Below, in pieces: positions 42,312 to 53,190 of a stretch of 64,000 nucleotides of DNA (position 1 is the stretch's first letter; every line of letters begins with the position of its first letter). Location of the stretch: NCBI GenBank assembly GCA_963924555.1, contig OZ004597.1:62001-126000 (forward strand), read 5' to 3'. The position numbers were made by a program, and so were the translations under genes. The DNA is from Crambe crambe. Taxonomy: Eukaryota; Porifera; Demospongiae; Poecilosclerida; Crambeidae. The notes below the pieces were generated by a model. It ran no database searches, was not told the DNA's origin, and saw nothing but the letters and a program-made list of their open reading frames with translations.

Positions 42312-42806
42312 AGCGAATATTAAACAGCTGGAACTCATACCCGCATAAACTAATAATATAATGCTTTACGATATAAATTTCTTCCTGAGCTGGATTACTT
42401 CTTCCTTACTCATGCAAGAGCAACTGCTCTGTCTTGCTGGGAGATGCCGACATACAACCTCAAGTTAACCACGCCCACTTCGTGGCAATGGATCGGTCCC
42501 TTACCAACCAAGGCAGCATGCAGTGGATAGAGTGAGGTTCCAGAATGGACTGGAAATGATTAATTACATCCGCCTTGCGGTGTTCCGTATATTATGGTAA
42601 TACTTACCGGATATTGTATTCTGGGCCGGCTGTTTCCATCAATTAATTAACTGTCTACAACCAAATATATATCCCACCTAATACATTTACTCCCATAGAG
42701 AAAAGTGCTCTTACTGTCATAAATTCCCTCCCTTAGGGTAAAATGCGTTATGACTCATAACGCACTGTTCCCCAGGCTATGAATAACAATATTTTTAGGT
42801 TTTCTG

Positions 42807-43380
42807 AAGCTGACTGTTGGAAAAAGATGATAATGAAGATAATCCAGGGGCGGATCCAAGGGAGGGGCATTGGGGGCAGATGCCCCCCCCCTTTATAGTA
42901 TAGCTTGACTAGCTAACCTTCACTCCTGCAGCCAGCGGTGCAAATTTGCGGTAGCTAACTAGCTAACCTTTGTTCCTGCAACTAGGCACGGTGTAAGTTC
43001 CAGTAGCTTAACTAGCTAACCTTCGCTGCAGCCAGGTTTGTTTTATAAAGCACATCCTATTAAAATGCTAATTAAAAGTGGGCATGACCGGTCTTTGAAA
43101 ATTTTCTCCGCGCTTACGCGCGGATAAAAATGCCCCCTCCTTTGGAAATCCCTGGATCCGCCCCTGTAATCTATGAGATAATGATCAGATAACATTGTCA
43201 TTAACTAGCTATTACTAAAGAGTTATTTCTGTCTCTGTATTATGTTGGTAGTTTATAGCTGACTGTTGGAAGAAGATGATTATGAAGTTAATGATCAGTC
43301 TATAATATTGTCATTAACTATTACTAAGGAATCTATTTCTGTCTCTGGGTAGTTTATAGCTGATTGTTGGAAAATGAAGA
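42807..43380 (+). repeat. Diverged tandem repeat around AGCTGACTGTTGGAA
   Basis: The motif AGCTGACTGTTGGAAAAAG, an AATGATCAG core and a CATTAACTATTACTAA segment recur from about 42807, 43256 and 43357. This makes about two and a half units, the first of which is split by the hAT-like MITE. Confidence 0.6.
42845..43166. mobile_element. hAT-like MITE (322 bp)
   Basis: Termini are CAGGGGCGGATCCAAGG and its inverted partner CCCTGGATCCGCCCCTG. The CAGGGGCGGATCC end is typical of nonautonomous hAT elements. There is no coding capacity. Inside are three copies of an ACTAGCTAACCTT motif. A clean 8 bp target duplication is not visible. Confidence 0.7.
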
Positions 43381-43613
43381 AGTCATCTGGTGCTGCATGG
43401 GTCATCATAGCTTTTTTTTTTTTTTTTTTGCAATTTTCCACAAGAAGAAATTATTTCTAAGGCCCATTGATATTTTTTTTTGGCGTCATACCTTCCGCTA
43501 GCTTAGCAAACACAAAACGTGGGTGGAGGAACTCGTTAATAGCTGGGTGTGGTGGGCATGGGAGGAGCCTCGTAGTTCGTAGTCTTGCTTGAGAGCAGGA
43601 GGCTCTGTACTGT
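43167..43613. other. Noncoding left flank of the RecQ element
   Basis: About 450 bp holds the end of the tandem repeat, a T run at 43412-43430 and unremarkable sequence up to the 4 bp target duplication CTGT at 43610-43613. Confidence 0.5.
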
Positions 43614-43769
43614 TAGTCTCGCGCGCCCGCCCCTCCAAAATAAAATCGGAGGGTCTGGTGTCACGCGTATATCAAACTCGTTCTCTCCTCCAGATTCTGG
43701 AGGACATACTTTGAGCTGTATAGCTTATGTAGCGGGTGTGGTTTCATACGTAAAGCGTGGGTGGGAATA

Positions 43770-45183
43770 ATGCTTATGAAAGTTAGCGCGCTATTATTAA
43801 GCTTGAGTCAGGATGTCATGCAGGCTACCATAGCCAAGGTTGCTGATTCTTTCGGATTTAAACTAAAACTTGAACAAGAAAGAAGTCTACAAAAGTTTAT
43901 TGCTGGTAATGATATATTCATATCTCTCCCTACTGGCTATGGAAAGTCTCTTTGCTACATCTTATTGCCTCCTATTTTTGATATTATAAGAAAGGTTGAT
44001 AAGAAATCAATTGTTTTAGTTGTGTCTCCATTGATAGCCTTAATGAAGGATCAAGTTGCCACTGTAACAGCAATGGGACTATCTTCTACATACGTTACTG
44101 ATAAGCAATCGACTACTTCTTCAGTTAAAGCAGGAATAAAGAATGGGGATTATCAGATAATTTTTGTCAGTCCAGAAGCTCTTTTTTTGTCTACAGAGTG
44201 GCGAAATATCCTTTCTTCCGATATCTACATATCAAATTTGTCATAGACGAAGCTCACTGCGTCAAAAAATGGTAAGTTGATGAGGCCCCCTCCAACTACA
44301 ACTCAAATTAAAGATAAGACTATAATATTTTTTATTTAGGGGAGAGAAGTTCAGAACTGAATTTTCTCACCTTGATGAGGTACGCAGTATCATACCCAGT
44401 ACAGTTAGGGTTATGGCATTGACTGCCACGGCAACGAAAACTACAAGAAATTTCATAATAAAAAGTTTATGCATGCAAGCACCTGAAATTACATATATTC
44501 CTCCAGCTAAGGAGAACTTGTTATATTCTGTCCTGGATAAACCCAAAGGTGGAATTTCTGAAGCTTTCAAATCTATTGTAGACAGACTGAAATCTGAAAG
44601 AAGTAAAATGGGACGTATAATAATATTTTGCAAAACGTACAACAATGTAATATCTATATATCAATTTTTTAGACAGAAATTAGGAGAGTACTTTACAGAG
44701 CCAAAGGGCTCTCCAAATTATGTGATAAATAGAGTCATTGATATATATACACATTGCACACATGAGACAGTCAAAAATAAGATAATTGCACAGTTCACCA
44801 AACCATCAGTACTGAGAGTTGTCATAGCAACCATAGCATTTGGTATGGGTATCAACTGCCCAGATGTTCGGCATGTGATACATTGGGGTGTACCTGCTGA
44901 TGCTGAAATGTATGTTCAGGAAACTGGAAGGGCAGGTAGGGATGGGAAATTGGCATGTGCTACTATACTGAAGACATCATCTGATTTAGACAAACGTTAC
45001 ACTACTCAGCACATGATTGACTATTGTACTAACAAGTCGCTGAAATGCCGGAGGATAGTACTATTTCAAGATTTTTATGATTGTACTCTGACAGGCACTG
45101 GATGCAAATGTTGTGATATTTGCCAGAAGTCCTGCAACTGTGAACAATGTGATTTGAACATAAATTCATTTAGCATTATGTAG
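43770..45183 (+). pseudogene. Transposon-borne RecQ-like helicase, frameshifted
   Basis: The N-terminal part (43770 to about 44235) has FKLKLEQERSLQKF and Walker A in LPTGYGKSLCY, then VVSPLIALMKDQV. The next motif, VIDEAHCVKKW, is in another frame, so a single-base frameshift lies around 44225-44240. A splice GG|TAAG-like donor near 44272 and acceptor TTTAG at 44340 lead into the second part (to 45183) with ALTATATK, IAFGMGINCPDVRHVIHWG and QETGRAGRDG, all SF2/RecQ motifs, and a Cys-rich zinc-binding tail (CKCCDICQKSCNCEQC). A helicase would assist transposon DNA processing. The host BLM/RecQ gene is excluded because the whole unit sits between TIRs. Confidence 0.85.
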
Positions 45184-45293
45184 TTATTATTCACCTGGTT
45201 ATTACTGTATATGTTGTGTATTTACATGTACAATCATAATTAATTTGTAGACAGCCACTTACACATACATACTGTACAAGTCAACAATAACAA

Positions 45294-48200
45294 TTACATA
45301 GTGTGTTTGCTGAAGTTTTTGAAAACCCAATCCATTAGCTCCTCTTTCGATAACTTTCTTATTAAATTGGTTTTTAATTTTGCGAAAGACTCATGAGCAT
45401 GTGATGTATCAAATATATTGGCATTCAACAATTGTTGTATTATCACCTTCAAGTCCTTAGACATTGATTTTTGGGAGTGCATACCACTAATTGATGGTAC
45501 ACCAGCTTGATAATCAAAGTTAACCAGGCTTTTGCTGAAAGAACCCACACTTTTTCCTGCCCGGACAATTGCTTTCTCAGTCTTGTTGGCTCCCAGTCCG
45601 TTGATCGACATTTTAACCATCCGATTCAAATGCTCCATATGGAGATCACAGCTGATGTTGTGTCCAGGCAAGTCTCCGTGAGTATTGATAAAGCGGCACC
45701 ATTTGAGTTGCTCTGCGAGGTTGGGAGGAAGTGTGATAAAATACTGGGTTAGGAGTGTTAGTGCCTCCAAAGCATAGTTAGTATGACCCGTAGCTTTAAA
45801 AATGAGCAAAAAATATTTCCAAATCATTATGATGCGATCACCATCTCCTTCCCTCACTGCATCCTTGAAGTCAAGATAGAGTAGTCCAAGACTCAGGACT
45901 TCACAACTGTAGTCACATATGGTACCACTTGCTGTACTGGTGGGCTGATTAAAGTCAGTCTTCAGGTCTACACGTAAGTCTATAATGGAGGATGACAAGT
46001 CAGTAAGAATAGATTTTCTTACAGAGTCTTCCTGCATCCACGAGTCTGAAGGTACATGAGAGGCATGGGGTATATCGTTAAGAGAGGACATACCAAGGAA
46101 TTTCATGGCCGTCACAATTACATATCCGGTCACCACAATTTCTAAAAAGTCCTCATTTGCATTAACATTACTCTTAACCTCAGTGGTTACGTTTCTTCGA
46201 TTTATGAGGTTTCTCAGCTGGTACAAAGTCCCCCTCTCCATTACTGACTTCGAATTATAGAGGCGTTTCCATATTACCTATTGATAGTGAGCCATATTAT
46301 AAATTAATTAATTCTTAATTGAGCCTCAACATGCCATGTACTAATTGAGAGTCTAACACATCATGGTCAAATTAATTTGAGCCAACATGCTGGTTGTGCA
46401 CAATATCTGTGCAGGTTCAAACATGTATATGGCTCAAAATTCCAACAACACCATATTCACATGCTGACATTAGCACAATATGTGCAAATTCAAACATGCA
46501 GAGTATCAGGTTCAAGCATGCATTCTTTTACCTCCATGAAACAAACTTTGGCATGCCAATCCTCTGCCACTGGCAAAATGCCACCCAGTGTGTCCTTTAT
46601 AAGTTCAGATGTAGACCGAATTAACTGGGCCCCCCTAGCCCGGGCCACAGATAAATAGTCACCACCAACTAATGTTGTTAGGAAGCACTTGTCTGGTGTT
46701 ATCCCTGTCTCAGGAATAAACTTCTCACAGTTCACGGAGGGAACATAAGTATGGTAGTGTTCAAGGATCTCAGTCATGTCCTCATAGTTAGTTTCACTCT
46801 TGAGCAATACTCCAAGAGGGACCTGTACAAGTAATTTGTATAAAAAAGAAAGCACTTCTTCTTATAACACTTACTATTTCTGACTCCTTAGACATTTCAT
46901 TAGAGAACTTGTGAGGAATGTGGCTTGGTACAAGTCCTTTGTAATCAGAGTTGAAAAATGGTAGATGTTCTACTAGCAAGCGGGACAAGAGTATTGTAAA
47001 GTCCTGCTTCAATGCTTTATAGTCCTCTTCACCAGGGATAACATCAAATATGTTAACTTCTGTTCGAATTTCACCTGACAAATTGGAAAAAGCTATGCGA
47101 TCTTTTACTGCAAAGGATTGCACATAATGTAAGGATCTTGTTTGATAGTCACTTCGCATATACCTGGGGTTGACATTTTTATCTATGTTATCGAACACAA
47201 TTTTGTACCCAGCATTGAGGGATAGGGGTTCCCTGATATTAACATCAGCTTCTTTTTCACAACTCTGTGATACACTCAGTGAACCGTCATAACTGGAAGA
47301 GTTATCAGATGAGTTACTGCTGGAACTGTCAGATGTAGTGCTGCTGTTGAAATCCAGGTCATGACCTACACTTTCTAAAGAAGCTGCTGATGATGACATT
47401 GATGAATTAGTTTCTTCATCCACATAGAGAGTTAGAGATGACTGAAGAAGTGGTGGTGATAATGGTGATGGAGAAGATTCAACATCAGTATCAATGAGGT
47501 TTATCATGGTCGTCTCTTCGATGGTGTTGGTCACCTACATGCATGAATGCCAGGATAATGTATACTTAGAGACTGCAATGCCGGCTATACCTTTTTCAAG
47601 CTCAACTGTCTTGCTGCATTTTCCTGCCATTCTTTCACTTTCATATCGAAACCTTTACCCAACTTATCCACCAACTTGATTGTAGTACTGTGAGACATGC
47701 AGATACCCATCTTTTGTAGACGCTGATATACCTAACCAATTATTAGGGGTGTTATTATACATTTAGCTCCCAACACAAACTTACTTGTTTTGCTGAATGC
47801 CCTGCATAGAGGATCAAGGAGGTCAGTCGCTGAATTAGTGAACACGATTCTCTCTTGTTTTTGCAAATTAAACCAGCAATCACCACTATTATAAAATTAA
47901 CATTTAATCTAGGAGTTTTAGTCTGCAAGCAACATTTCAGAAGGGAGAGTAATGTAGGTGCCTTGTGTTTCAATTCATTGATGACATTGCTGACTTCAAA
48001 ATCTTCCAAGGATTGTTTAGTCTTACTCTTCAAAATAGAATTGAATTTATTGGAGCACATTGCTTCAATCTCCTTCTTCAAAATATGCCCAATGGTTTTG
48101 ACCATAGCTTCTTTTGTTGTTATGTTTTGTAAACATTTTGTAGCAAAGGATCGATAGTTCTTTCTTATGAGTGGTTTGCAAATTTTTCTCCTAGCTGGTG

Positions 48201-48803
48201 TCACTTTGAAGGATTTGGGCTTAGAGTCATAATGAATAGTAGCCTATTATAGACAGATGCTAAAGCTATAGTAGTGGGGAATAACACAGTAGCTTACTGT
48301 TAGTGATGGTGAGCATGAAGTTACAGAGTCCGAAGGAATAAATGCTGAAGGAAAAGTATCCAAAGATGCAGAGCCTGACTCTGAATGAAATGATCCAGAT
48401 CCTGAAGGAAGAGAGCCCAAAGAAGTACTGGGTGATGAAAGAGCTGCAGAGCCAAATAAAACAGATTGATACATAGAAGAAGAAACCCTTATGCCTAGAA
48501 CTCACCAGTTGTCGGCAAAAGTGGAATTGCTTTTTTAATATTGCTTTCTAGCTCTCCATAAACACTGTGGTATCTTTGTATCAATCGCACACAAGGTCTG
48601 CAAATGAATCCTTTGCTAATTTTTGCAGCATCTACTTCAAGGTCTTGCATTTTCTTTATGAAAGTCAGTAATGTCTGCAGCACTGTGGACATAGAAGAAC
48701 CACAGAGGAGCCTCCTTTGTTTTCTCTCAGCCTTACTAGAGACATCTCGCCCACAGCTACAGCAATTCTCCATCACTCCTACAGCTAAATCTTTCCTGCT
48801 CAC
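45294..48803 (-). CDS. DUF6589-type protein, candidate transposase
   Basis: About seven exons run from ATG at 48801-48803. The first has a zinc-binding N-terminus (CCSCGRDVSSK, then FICRPCVRL). Middle exons include a helical region (SFATKCLQNITTKEAMVKTI) and a serine-rich linker. The conserved core runs YHTYVPSVNCEKF, VGGDYLSVARARGAQLIRS, LPVAEDWHAKVCFMEV spliced in frame to IWKRLYNSKSVMERGTL, YQLRNLINRRNV, LEALTLLTQYF, WCRFINTHGDLPG and NISCDLHMEHLNRMVK. This order is that of DUF6589 proteins, common in coral and sponge genomes. D in VGGD, D in EDWHAK and E in HMEHLNR are possible catalytic acids (inference). No stop or frameshift was found, so it may be intact. Confidence 0.75.
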
Positions 48804-48958
48804 GGTCGGCTATTAATAGCGCGCAAGTTTAGTAATCAATTTAATGATATTCATACATTCTATCAGGCGCGCGTGCGATACTAATGAAGAACGAGTTTGA
48901 TATACGCGTGACACCAGACCCTCCGATTTTATTTTGGAGGGGCGGGCGCGCGAGACTA

Positions 48959-49814
48959 CTGTACTGTAGAGTTGGCGTCTGAACAACGGCATATCACAGG
49001 ACAGGGACAAGCCATGGCAGGAGTTTCGTTTTGTTTCGTAACTAAGGGGTAGCTACGCTCTAGCTACAGACCGACCAATGAAATCGTGCGCCCTGGGGAT
49101 ATATAACAGTTAGAACACGGTAGTCCTGGTGATTATGGCCAAATAAACAACCTTATCCTCGGGCTGCGCCCTCGGATTCGGTTGTTTATTGGCCATAATC
49201 ACCAGACTACCGTGTTCTAACTATTACATGTACCCCGAATGGATAAAAACAATACCATGCAACACTGCAAACTTTATATGAACTGTTTATATTACAGTAT
49301 GAGCTGGATTGGTTAAACTTGGTCCTAGAAAATTACGCAAAGCAGGTATACTATTTGACAAAGAAAGGTGTAGTAGTTAGTAACAATGTAGTAGAAAGTT
49401 GATATGTATCTTTTAAAACAATTTACTAACATGTACTTCAAGTCCTCAACCACATTAACTATGGATGATAGAACTACTTCAGGAGATAAAATTACACAAA
49501 GTATTTATATGCAATTTTAACTGCTAGAGCACACTTTAACTCGAGTTTTGCTCTGATAATAATCCCAGGGTCTTGGCATCTTGTAGTATAGTCTCCCTGG
49601 CAGAGTTCAGCCTCTTCATAGCCACTTACAAGCTTGTACGGTTAACCACAAAGTGATCTTTCCTGTTCATGGAGATACAGCTGCAGCGCATCAAAATAGG
49701 CGCAACAGATATCACACGACCGGAAGTGCTTGTTAATATTAATTTAATAGGCGTTTCCAGTCCATGTAGGAACCTATATAGGCCTAGTCTATGGTTGGTG
49801 GCACCTGAAAATAT
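48959..49814. other. Noncoding sequence right of the RecQ element
   Basis: Up to 49228 this is still copy-1-specific sequence, including the 115 bp hairpin. From 49229 it matches copy 2 (62887-63455) almost base for base. Copy 1 has an extra ATAGGCCTAGTCT-like stretch near 49775-49795. No gene is seen. Confidence 0.5.
49108..49222. repeat. 115 bp near-perfect hairpin (foldback element)
   Basis: AGTTAGAACACGGTAGTC at 49108-49125 and its reverse complement GACTACCGTGTTCTAACT at 49205-49222 are the outer ends of arms of about 43 bp around a GC-rich loop (CTCGGGCTGCGCCCTCGG). It ends 6 bp from the point where copy 1 and copy 2 rejoin. Confidence 0.85.
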
Positions 49815-50666
49815 AGTCTGGTTGCTTAGAGGCAAATTTTCATGAAATTGTTACGAAGCGGACAAAAGCGCCAAAATTTGTCAGCAGCTTGCTTTCATCA
49901 TACTAATCAATATTAGCCTAGGAGCCCTCATGAATTCACGCCCCAGAACAAAATGGCCGCCATTTAATTGACGCAATACTATTTTTGTGGGCTTATTATC
50001 ATCAAATAGTATATAAATACCTATTTTTCTACACATGAGGTAAAAGTGGTGCATTAGCATTATAATTATTCTTGGATGTTCAAAATTTTTCGCCGCACAA
50101 CAAAATGACCACTATTTATCCTTCAAAATTACTATTTTGTGGCTTATTAATGTATGTGTTGTTTTTTTCGCTGCTGCATGAGTGCACAAGTGATATTAGC
50201 ATTCATTTGTTAATCATTAGCTAATAGAACTACCTCTTCAGCTTTTGAATGCAAGGTCTCAGATAGTGCCGTAATTGTACTTTTTCTGCATCAAGTACAT
50301 GCATGTGAATTTGATGAGTATGCGGATTCCTTGCCTGATTGAACAGAGGTCTACCTTGCTCAAAACAATTTCTTTAATAAGGTATGCACTGAATAGAATT
50401 CTAAATCCCATGTGCTCAGTAAATAGAAGTTTTTCTTCTTGTGGATTGTGGCTTTTTGAAAGTGAATTTTTCGCTCATGAGATCCAATCATCCCCACCAT
50501 CTCTCTCGGAGCTGGGTAAGCTCGATTTGCCAAGCGCTAAGTCTGAATTACTGCAATGTATTGAGCAATCTGTAGAGAATGAGCCACCTGCTATGTTTGA
50601 CTGCATGGTGCTTGATGGTCCTGTTATTGTCCACAGCTTGCCAACCTCTGGGGTTACTACTTTCAA

Positions 50667-50965
50667 TAAGTGAAAGGAAAAAATTTATGCTAAATAAAAA
50701 GGCCATGTAGGGTTAGCCTGTACTTTTACCTATAGCTAGCAGTTTCTGTGAACAAACATCAAAATTATGCTGCCTTCTACATCACTGCCTCCCACCAAGC
50801 TGCTTTATTGTTCATGTCAGTGTAAAGTTCTGCTTGGTTTAGGCAGTGATGTAGGGATTATTATTGAAGGCAGCATAATTTGATGTTTGTTCACAGAAAC
50901 TGCTATAGGTAAAAGTACAGACTAAACCTACATGGCTTTTTTAAATATTTTCCCTTTCACTTGTT
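50667..50965. repeat. 300 bp foldback repeat
   Basis: Arms AAGTGAAAGG, CCATGTAGG, ACTTTTACCTATAG and GTTTCTGTGAACAAACATCA lie on the left and reappear inverted on the right, closing with CTTTCACTTG. The central loop itself carries inverted GGCAGTGATGTAG copies. It is a nonautonomous insertion nested in the 3.3 kb element. Confidence 0.75.
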
Positions 50966-51281
50966 TGTTTACTTTTTATATGACCTTTTCTCAATTCATT
51001 TTTATTTAGAGTGGCTAGCTAGCTAGGTACTGGTTGGCACACGCATACATGCATGTGATCATGACAGACGCTCGTGTGTCATAAATGACGTCATTAATTT
51101 CAAAATGGCTGACATAGTATCATTTGTAATGAAAAGTCGTTCGATATGACTGATTATTTTAGAGGAAAACTGTGTGAATAACGATGGTAAAAGCACATTG
51201 TGTGATTATAACTGCACAAGTTGATATGAATTTGATTGTCGTATGTGAAAGGATCATGGAGTTACAGCCATCAAAGAAAAT

Positions 51282-51282
51282 C

Positions 51283-51320
<38 letters not shown>
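51282..51320 (+). repeat. (TGA)13 microsatellite
   Basis: About thirteen perfect TGA/GAT units inside the 3.3 kb element. Confidence 0.9.
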
Positions 51321-51323
<3 letters not shown>

Positions 51324-51599
51324 GAATCATAAAAATTTTAGATTTAGACGGCGGCTGGTGCTGATTGTTGACGCTATTCTGGAGGAGTTTGAGCGGACAT
51401 AGCTGCATTGTTTTCTAGATGTAAGAAGTTTAGTTGAGCCTGTAGCAAGAATAGAAGAGATACAGAGAGTCCAGTTTGTATTGTTCATGCCCATTCCTTA
51501 CTAACCCTACATAGAGAGTGCTACCACACTCTCTGATGAGTATGCAGATAAGGTGTTCATGCCTTACTTAATGAAGCAGCTAGGGAATACTACATGATT

Positions 51600-52711
51600 G
51601 GGGATACATACATTGTAGACAGTTTAAAGGAGTCCACCAGGAACAAGAGGGGAAGGGTGTGTGAAGAAAAGTGTCTGGCTCAACTACGCTCCCTGGTAAC
51701 TGGAAGGATTCCTTCATGACTCAAAGAATAAAGAGGAGCTGTTTACCTTTCTTACAGTCAAGGTTGCTGAATACGCTTTTCCACCAAGCAAGTTTGTGTA
51801 TATCACATCGGGGAAGTCTGTTGTGTGCATAGGCTCAAGCAATCCAATGCTAGATTGCAACCATGAAGAAGCTGATACCAGGGTCATTGTACACAGTAGA
51901 CACTGATGTGGTAACAATCCTTATTGGCGCATTCTATGACCTTACTGCAATTCAACCTCAAGCAGACATCTGCATGGGTTGCCTTTGGGATGGGGAAGAA
52001 CTACTGCTTCTATTCCATAAACATCGTCTGTTCCACCCTAGGAGAGCCAAGATCCCGAAGTCTACCAGTGTTTCATGCATTGACTGACTGTGACACTGTT
52101 TCAGCCTTTAAGGGAAAGGGCAAGAAGACTGCTTGGCAAGCTTGGCAGATCTATGAAGCTGTCACAGACACATTCGTACACCTTGCCAGTCATGCTTTTG
52201 AGCATCTGAGTGTAGAATGTCTTCATTTTCAGAGAATTGATAGGCTAACTGTCATTATATATGATAGAACCAGTCCTTTGAGCTCAGTCAATCAAGCGAG
52301 AGAAGAACTTTTCTGTCGAGAGAGTAGATCAATTGACAGAATACCACCCACACAAGATGCACTACTTCAGCACACTCGTACTCAGCATGCACTGTCCAAG
52401 CTGGAATCTGGACCACCTGCATGCAAACACAGCCAGTTATTTCTTCACCACATGAATTCTCGTAGACCAAGGAGTCAACATCAGGGCCTTGGATCCCAGT
52501 GTGGATTACAATCACAGAAGTTTCCAGAGCATGCAGCGAACTCGTAAAATGTTCATGCAAAGGAGATTATACCAGATGCAAATGTGCTAAAGCTAATCTT
52601 CAATGTTCATCACTTTGCCAATGCAAATGTAATGACTCTGTTTACACTAAACTAATTTTGCATCAGTTATTTTTTCTCGTGCAGCCATTTGTTCTTAACC
52701 ATAAGTGCTAA
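51600..52711 (+). pseudogene. Broken transposon ORF, EADT/DTDV type (PIN/XPG-like?)
   Basis: Pieces in different frames read MIGDTYIVDSLKESTRNKRG, CNHEEADTRVIVH, VDTDVVTILIGAFYDL, LPVFHALTDCDTVSAFKGKG, IYDRTSPLSSVNQAREELF and SIDRIPPTQDALLQH, then a Cys-rich tail (CSCKGDYTRCKCAK). This order is that of a very common repeat-derived protein in cnidarian, fish and sponge genomes. The spaced acidic motifs EEADTR and DTDV resemble PIN/XPG-type nucleases (inference). At least two frameshifts and stops make it nonfunctional. Confidence 0.6.
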
Positions 52712-53092
52712 ATTATTGTTGAAGTTAGCTCCTAGCCTAGTAAGGGATCTTCATGTAAAAGTGACTGCAATAGCCTACTGTAATCTTCACTTTGTATGCA
52801 ATTTGCAGTGATTTATCTTATAATTGCCGAATATGGCGGCCATTTTGTTATTCTGCAGGTGCGCTAGGAATATTTTCCACTTTGTAACTGCTATTGTGAA
52901 TAATAATGCAATTTTCAGTCATTTATCACAAGATAATTGCTGAATATGGCGGCCATTTTATTATTCTGCGAGTACGCTAAGAATTTGTCGGGGGCTCCTA
53001 GGCTAATATTGTTTAGTATCACAAAATGAACTCTTGTGCAAAAAATGGCACTTTTGTCCGCCCGGTAACACTAAGCAACCTGACTAATAGCG

Positions 53093-53190
53093 ATGGGTCA
53101 GAGTTTATCAGAGCCCAAGACGGAGAAAGAAACCGTTGCATATGAGAGCACTGAATTTACAGTTGCATGCTCTGGAATGCAAGGCTGGAG
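53093..53190 (+). pseudogene. Orphan first exon of a PP2C (PPM1) phosphatase
   Basis: MGQSLSEPKTEKETVAYES then FTVACSGMQGWR matches the start of PPM1-type phosphatases (MGxxLSxP and MQGWR just before the metal-binding SMEDAH). The next required motif, MEDAH, is not found in the following 4 kb. The frame soon hits TAA, and only a weak donor (C|GTATCC) is present. The exon begins 8 bp after the end of the 3.3 kb transposon. It is either a fragment cut off by rearrangement or an exon whose partners are elsewhere. Confidence 0.5.

Larger units (their letters stand above)
40185..42413 (-). pseudogene. PHYKPL: PHYKPL/ETNPPL-type PLP lyase, damaged copy 1
   Basis: Exon 1 (42370-42413, MSKEEVIQLRKKFIS) joins in phase 2 to PSLSVHYSDVHPLKIV. 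Further exons give HTVGHCHPRVVEAF, SGSEANDLALS-like sequence, [40 protein letters not shown] (PLP lysine) and NVIKLKPPLVFTL. This is the class-III aminotransferase-fold phospho-lyase family acting on phosphohydroxylysine or phosphoethanolamine. Three lesions are seen. The segment between EYAA and [10 protein letters not shown], which should hold the PLP-binding DEVQVGFGR motif, is missing and leaves TAA at 40888-40890. One base is missing near 41285 relative to copy 2. A 4 bp insertion near 42413 breaks the longer N-terminus seen in copy 2. A TIR element occupies intron 1. Confidence 0.8.
43614..48958. mobile_element. 5,345 bp DNA transposon, Academ-like, with RecQ helicase and DUF6589-type protein
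   Basis: The 71 bp terminal inverted repeats are essentially perfect: 43614-43684 and 48888-48958, starting TAGTCTCGCGCGCCCGCCCC. The flanks share CTGT (43610-43613 and 48959-48962) as a 4 bp target duplication. Inside are a RecQ-like helicase on + and a multi-exon DUF6589-type protein on -, converging near 45.2 kb. Known Academ elements carry RecQ-type helicases and short 3-4 bp duplications, hence the tentative class. The near-identical TIRs indicate recent insertion. A second relic of the family lies at 55003-55450. Confidence 0.85.
42669..49228. other. 6.56 kb segment absent from the second copy
   Basis: Copy 1 and copy 2 match up to AACCAAATAT (42668 / 62886). They then rejoin at GTACCCCGAATGG (about 49229 / 62887). 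All 6.56 kb between is unique to copy 1: a hAT-like MITE, a local tandem repeat, the 5.3 kb RecQ element and a 115 bp hairpin. Only AT is shared at the two edges. The difference may therefore be a deletion in copy 2 rather than one insertion event in copy 1. Confidence 0.85.
49815..53085. mobile_element. 3.3 kb element with long diverged inverted repeats
   Basis: The left end (AGTCTGGTTGCTTAG at 49815) and right end (CTAAGCAACCTGACT at 53071-53085) are inverted partners. Patchy inverted similarity continues inward through GCGGACAAAAGCGCC, CAATATTAGCCTAGGAGCCC and AAAATGGCCGCCAT, over more than 150 bp. The interior contains a broken ORF (51.6-52.7 kb), a foldback repeat and a (GAT)n run. The left end is also present in copy 2 from 63456 to the window edge, so the insertion predates the split of the copies. 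Confidence 0.7.

Noticed and set aside
43770..45183. Host RecQ/BLM helicase gene
   Set aside because: It lies wholly within 71 bp TIRs with a target duplication, is frameshifted, and is absent from the sister block.
42669..49228. One single 6.56 kb transposon
   Set aside because: The outer edges have no inverted repeats and only 2 bp in common; the interior is a mosaic in which only 43614-48958 has defined ends.
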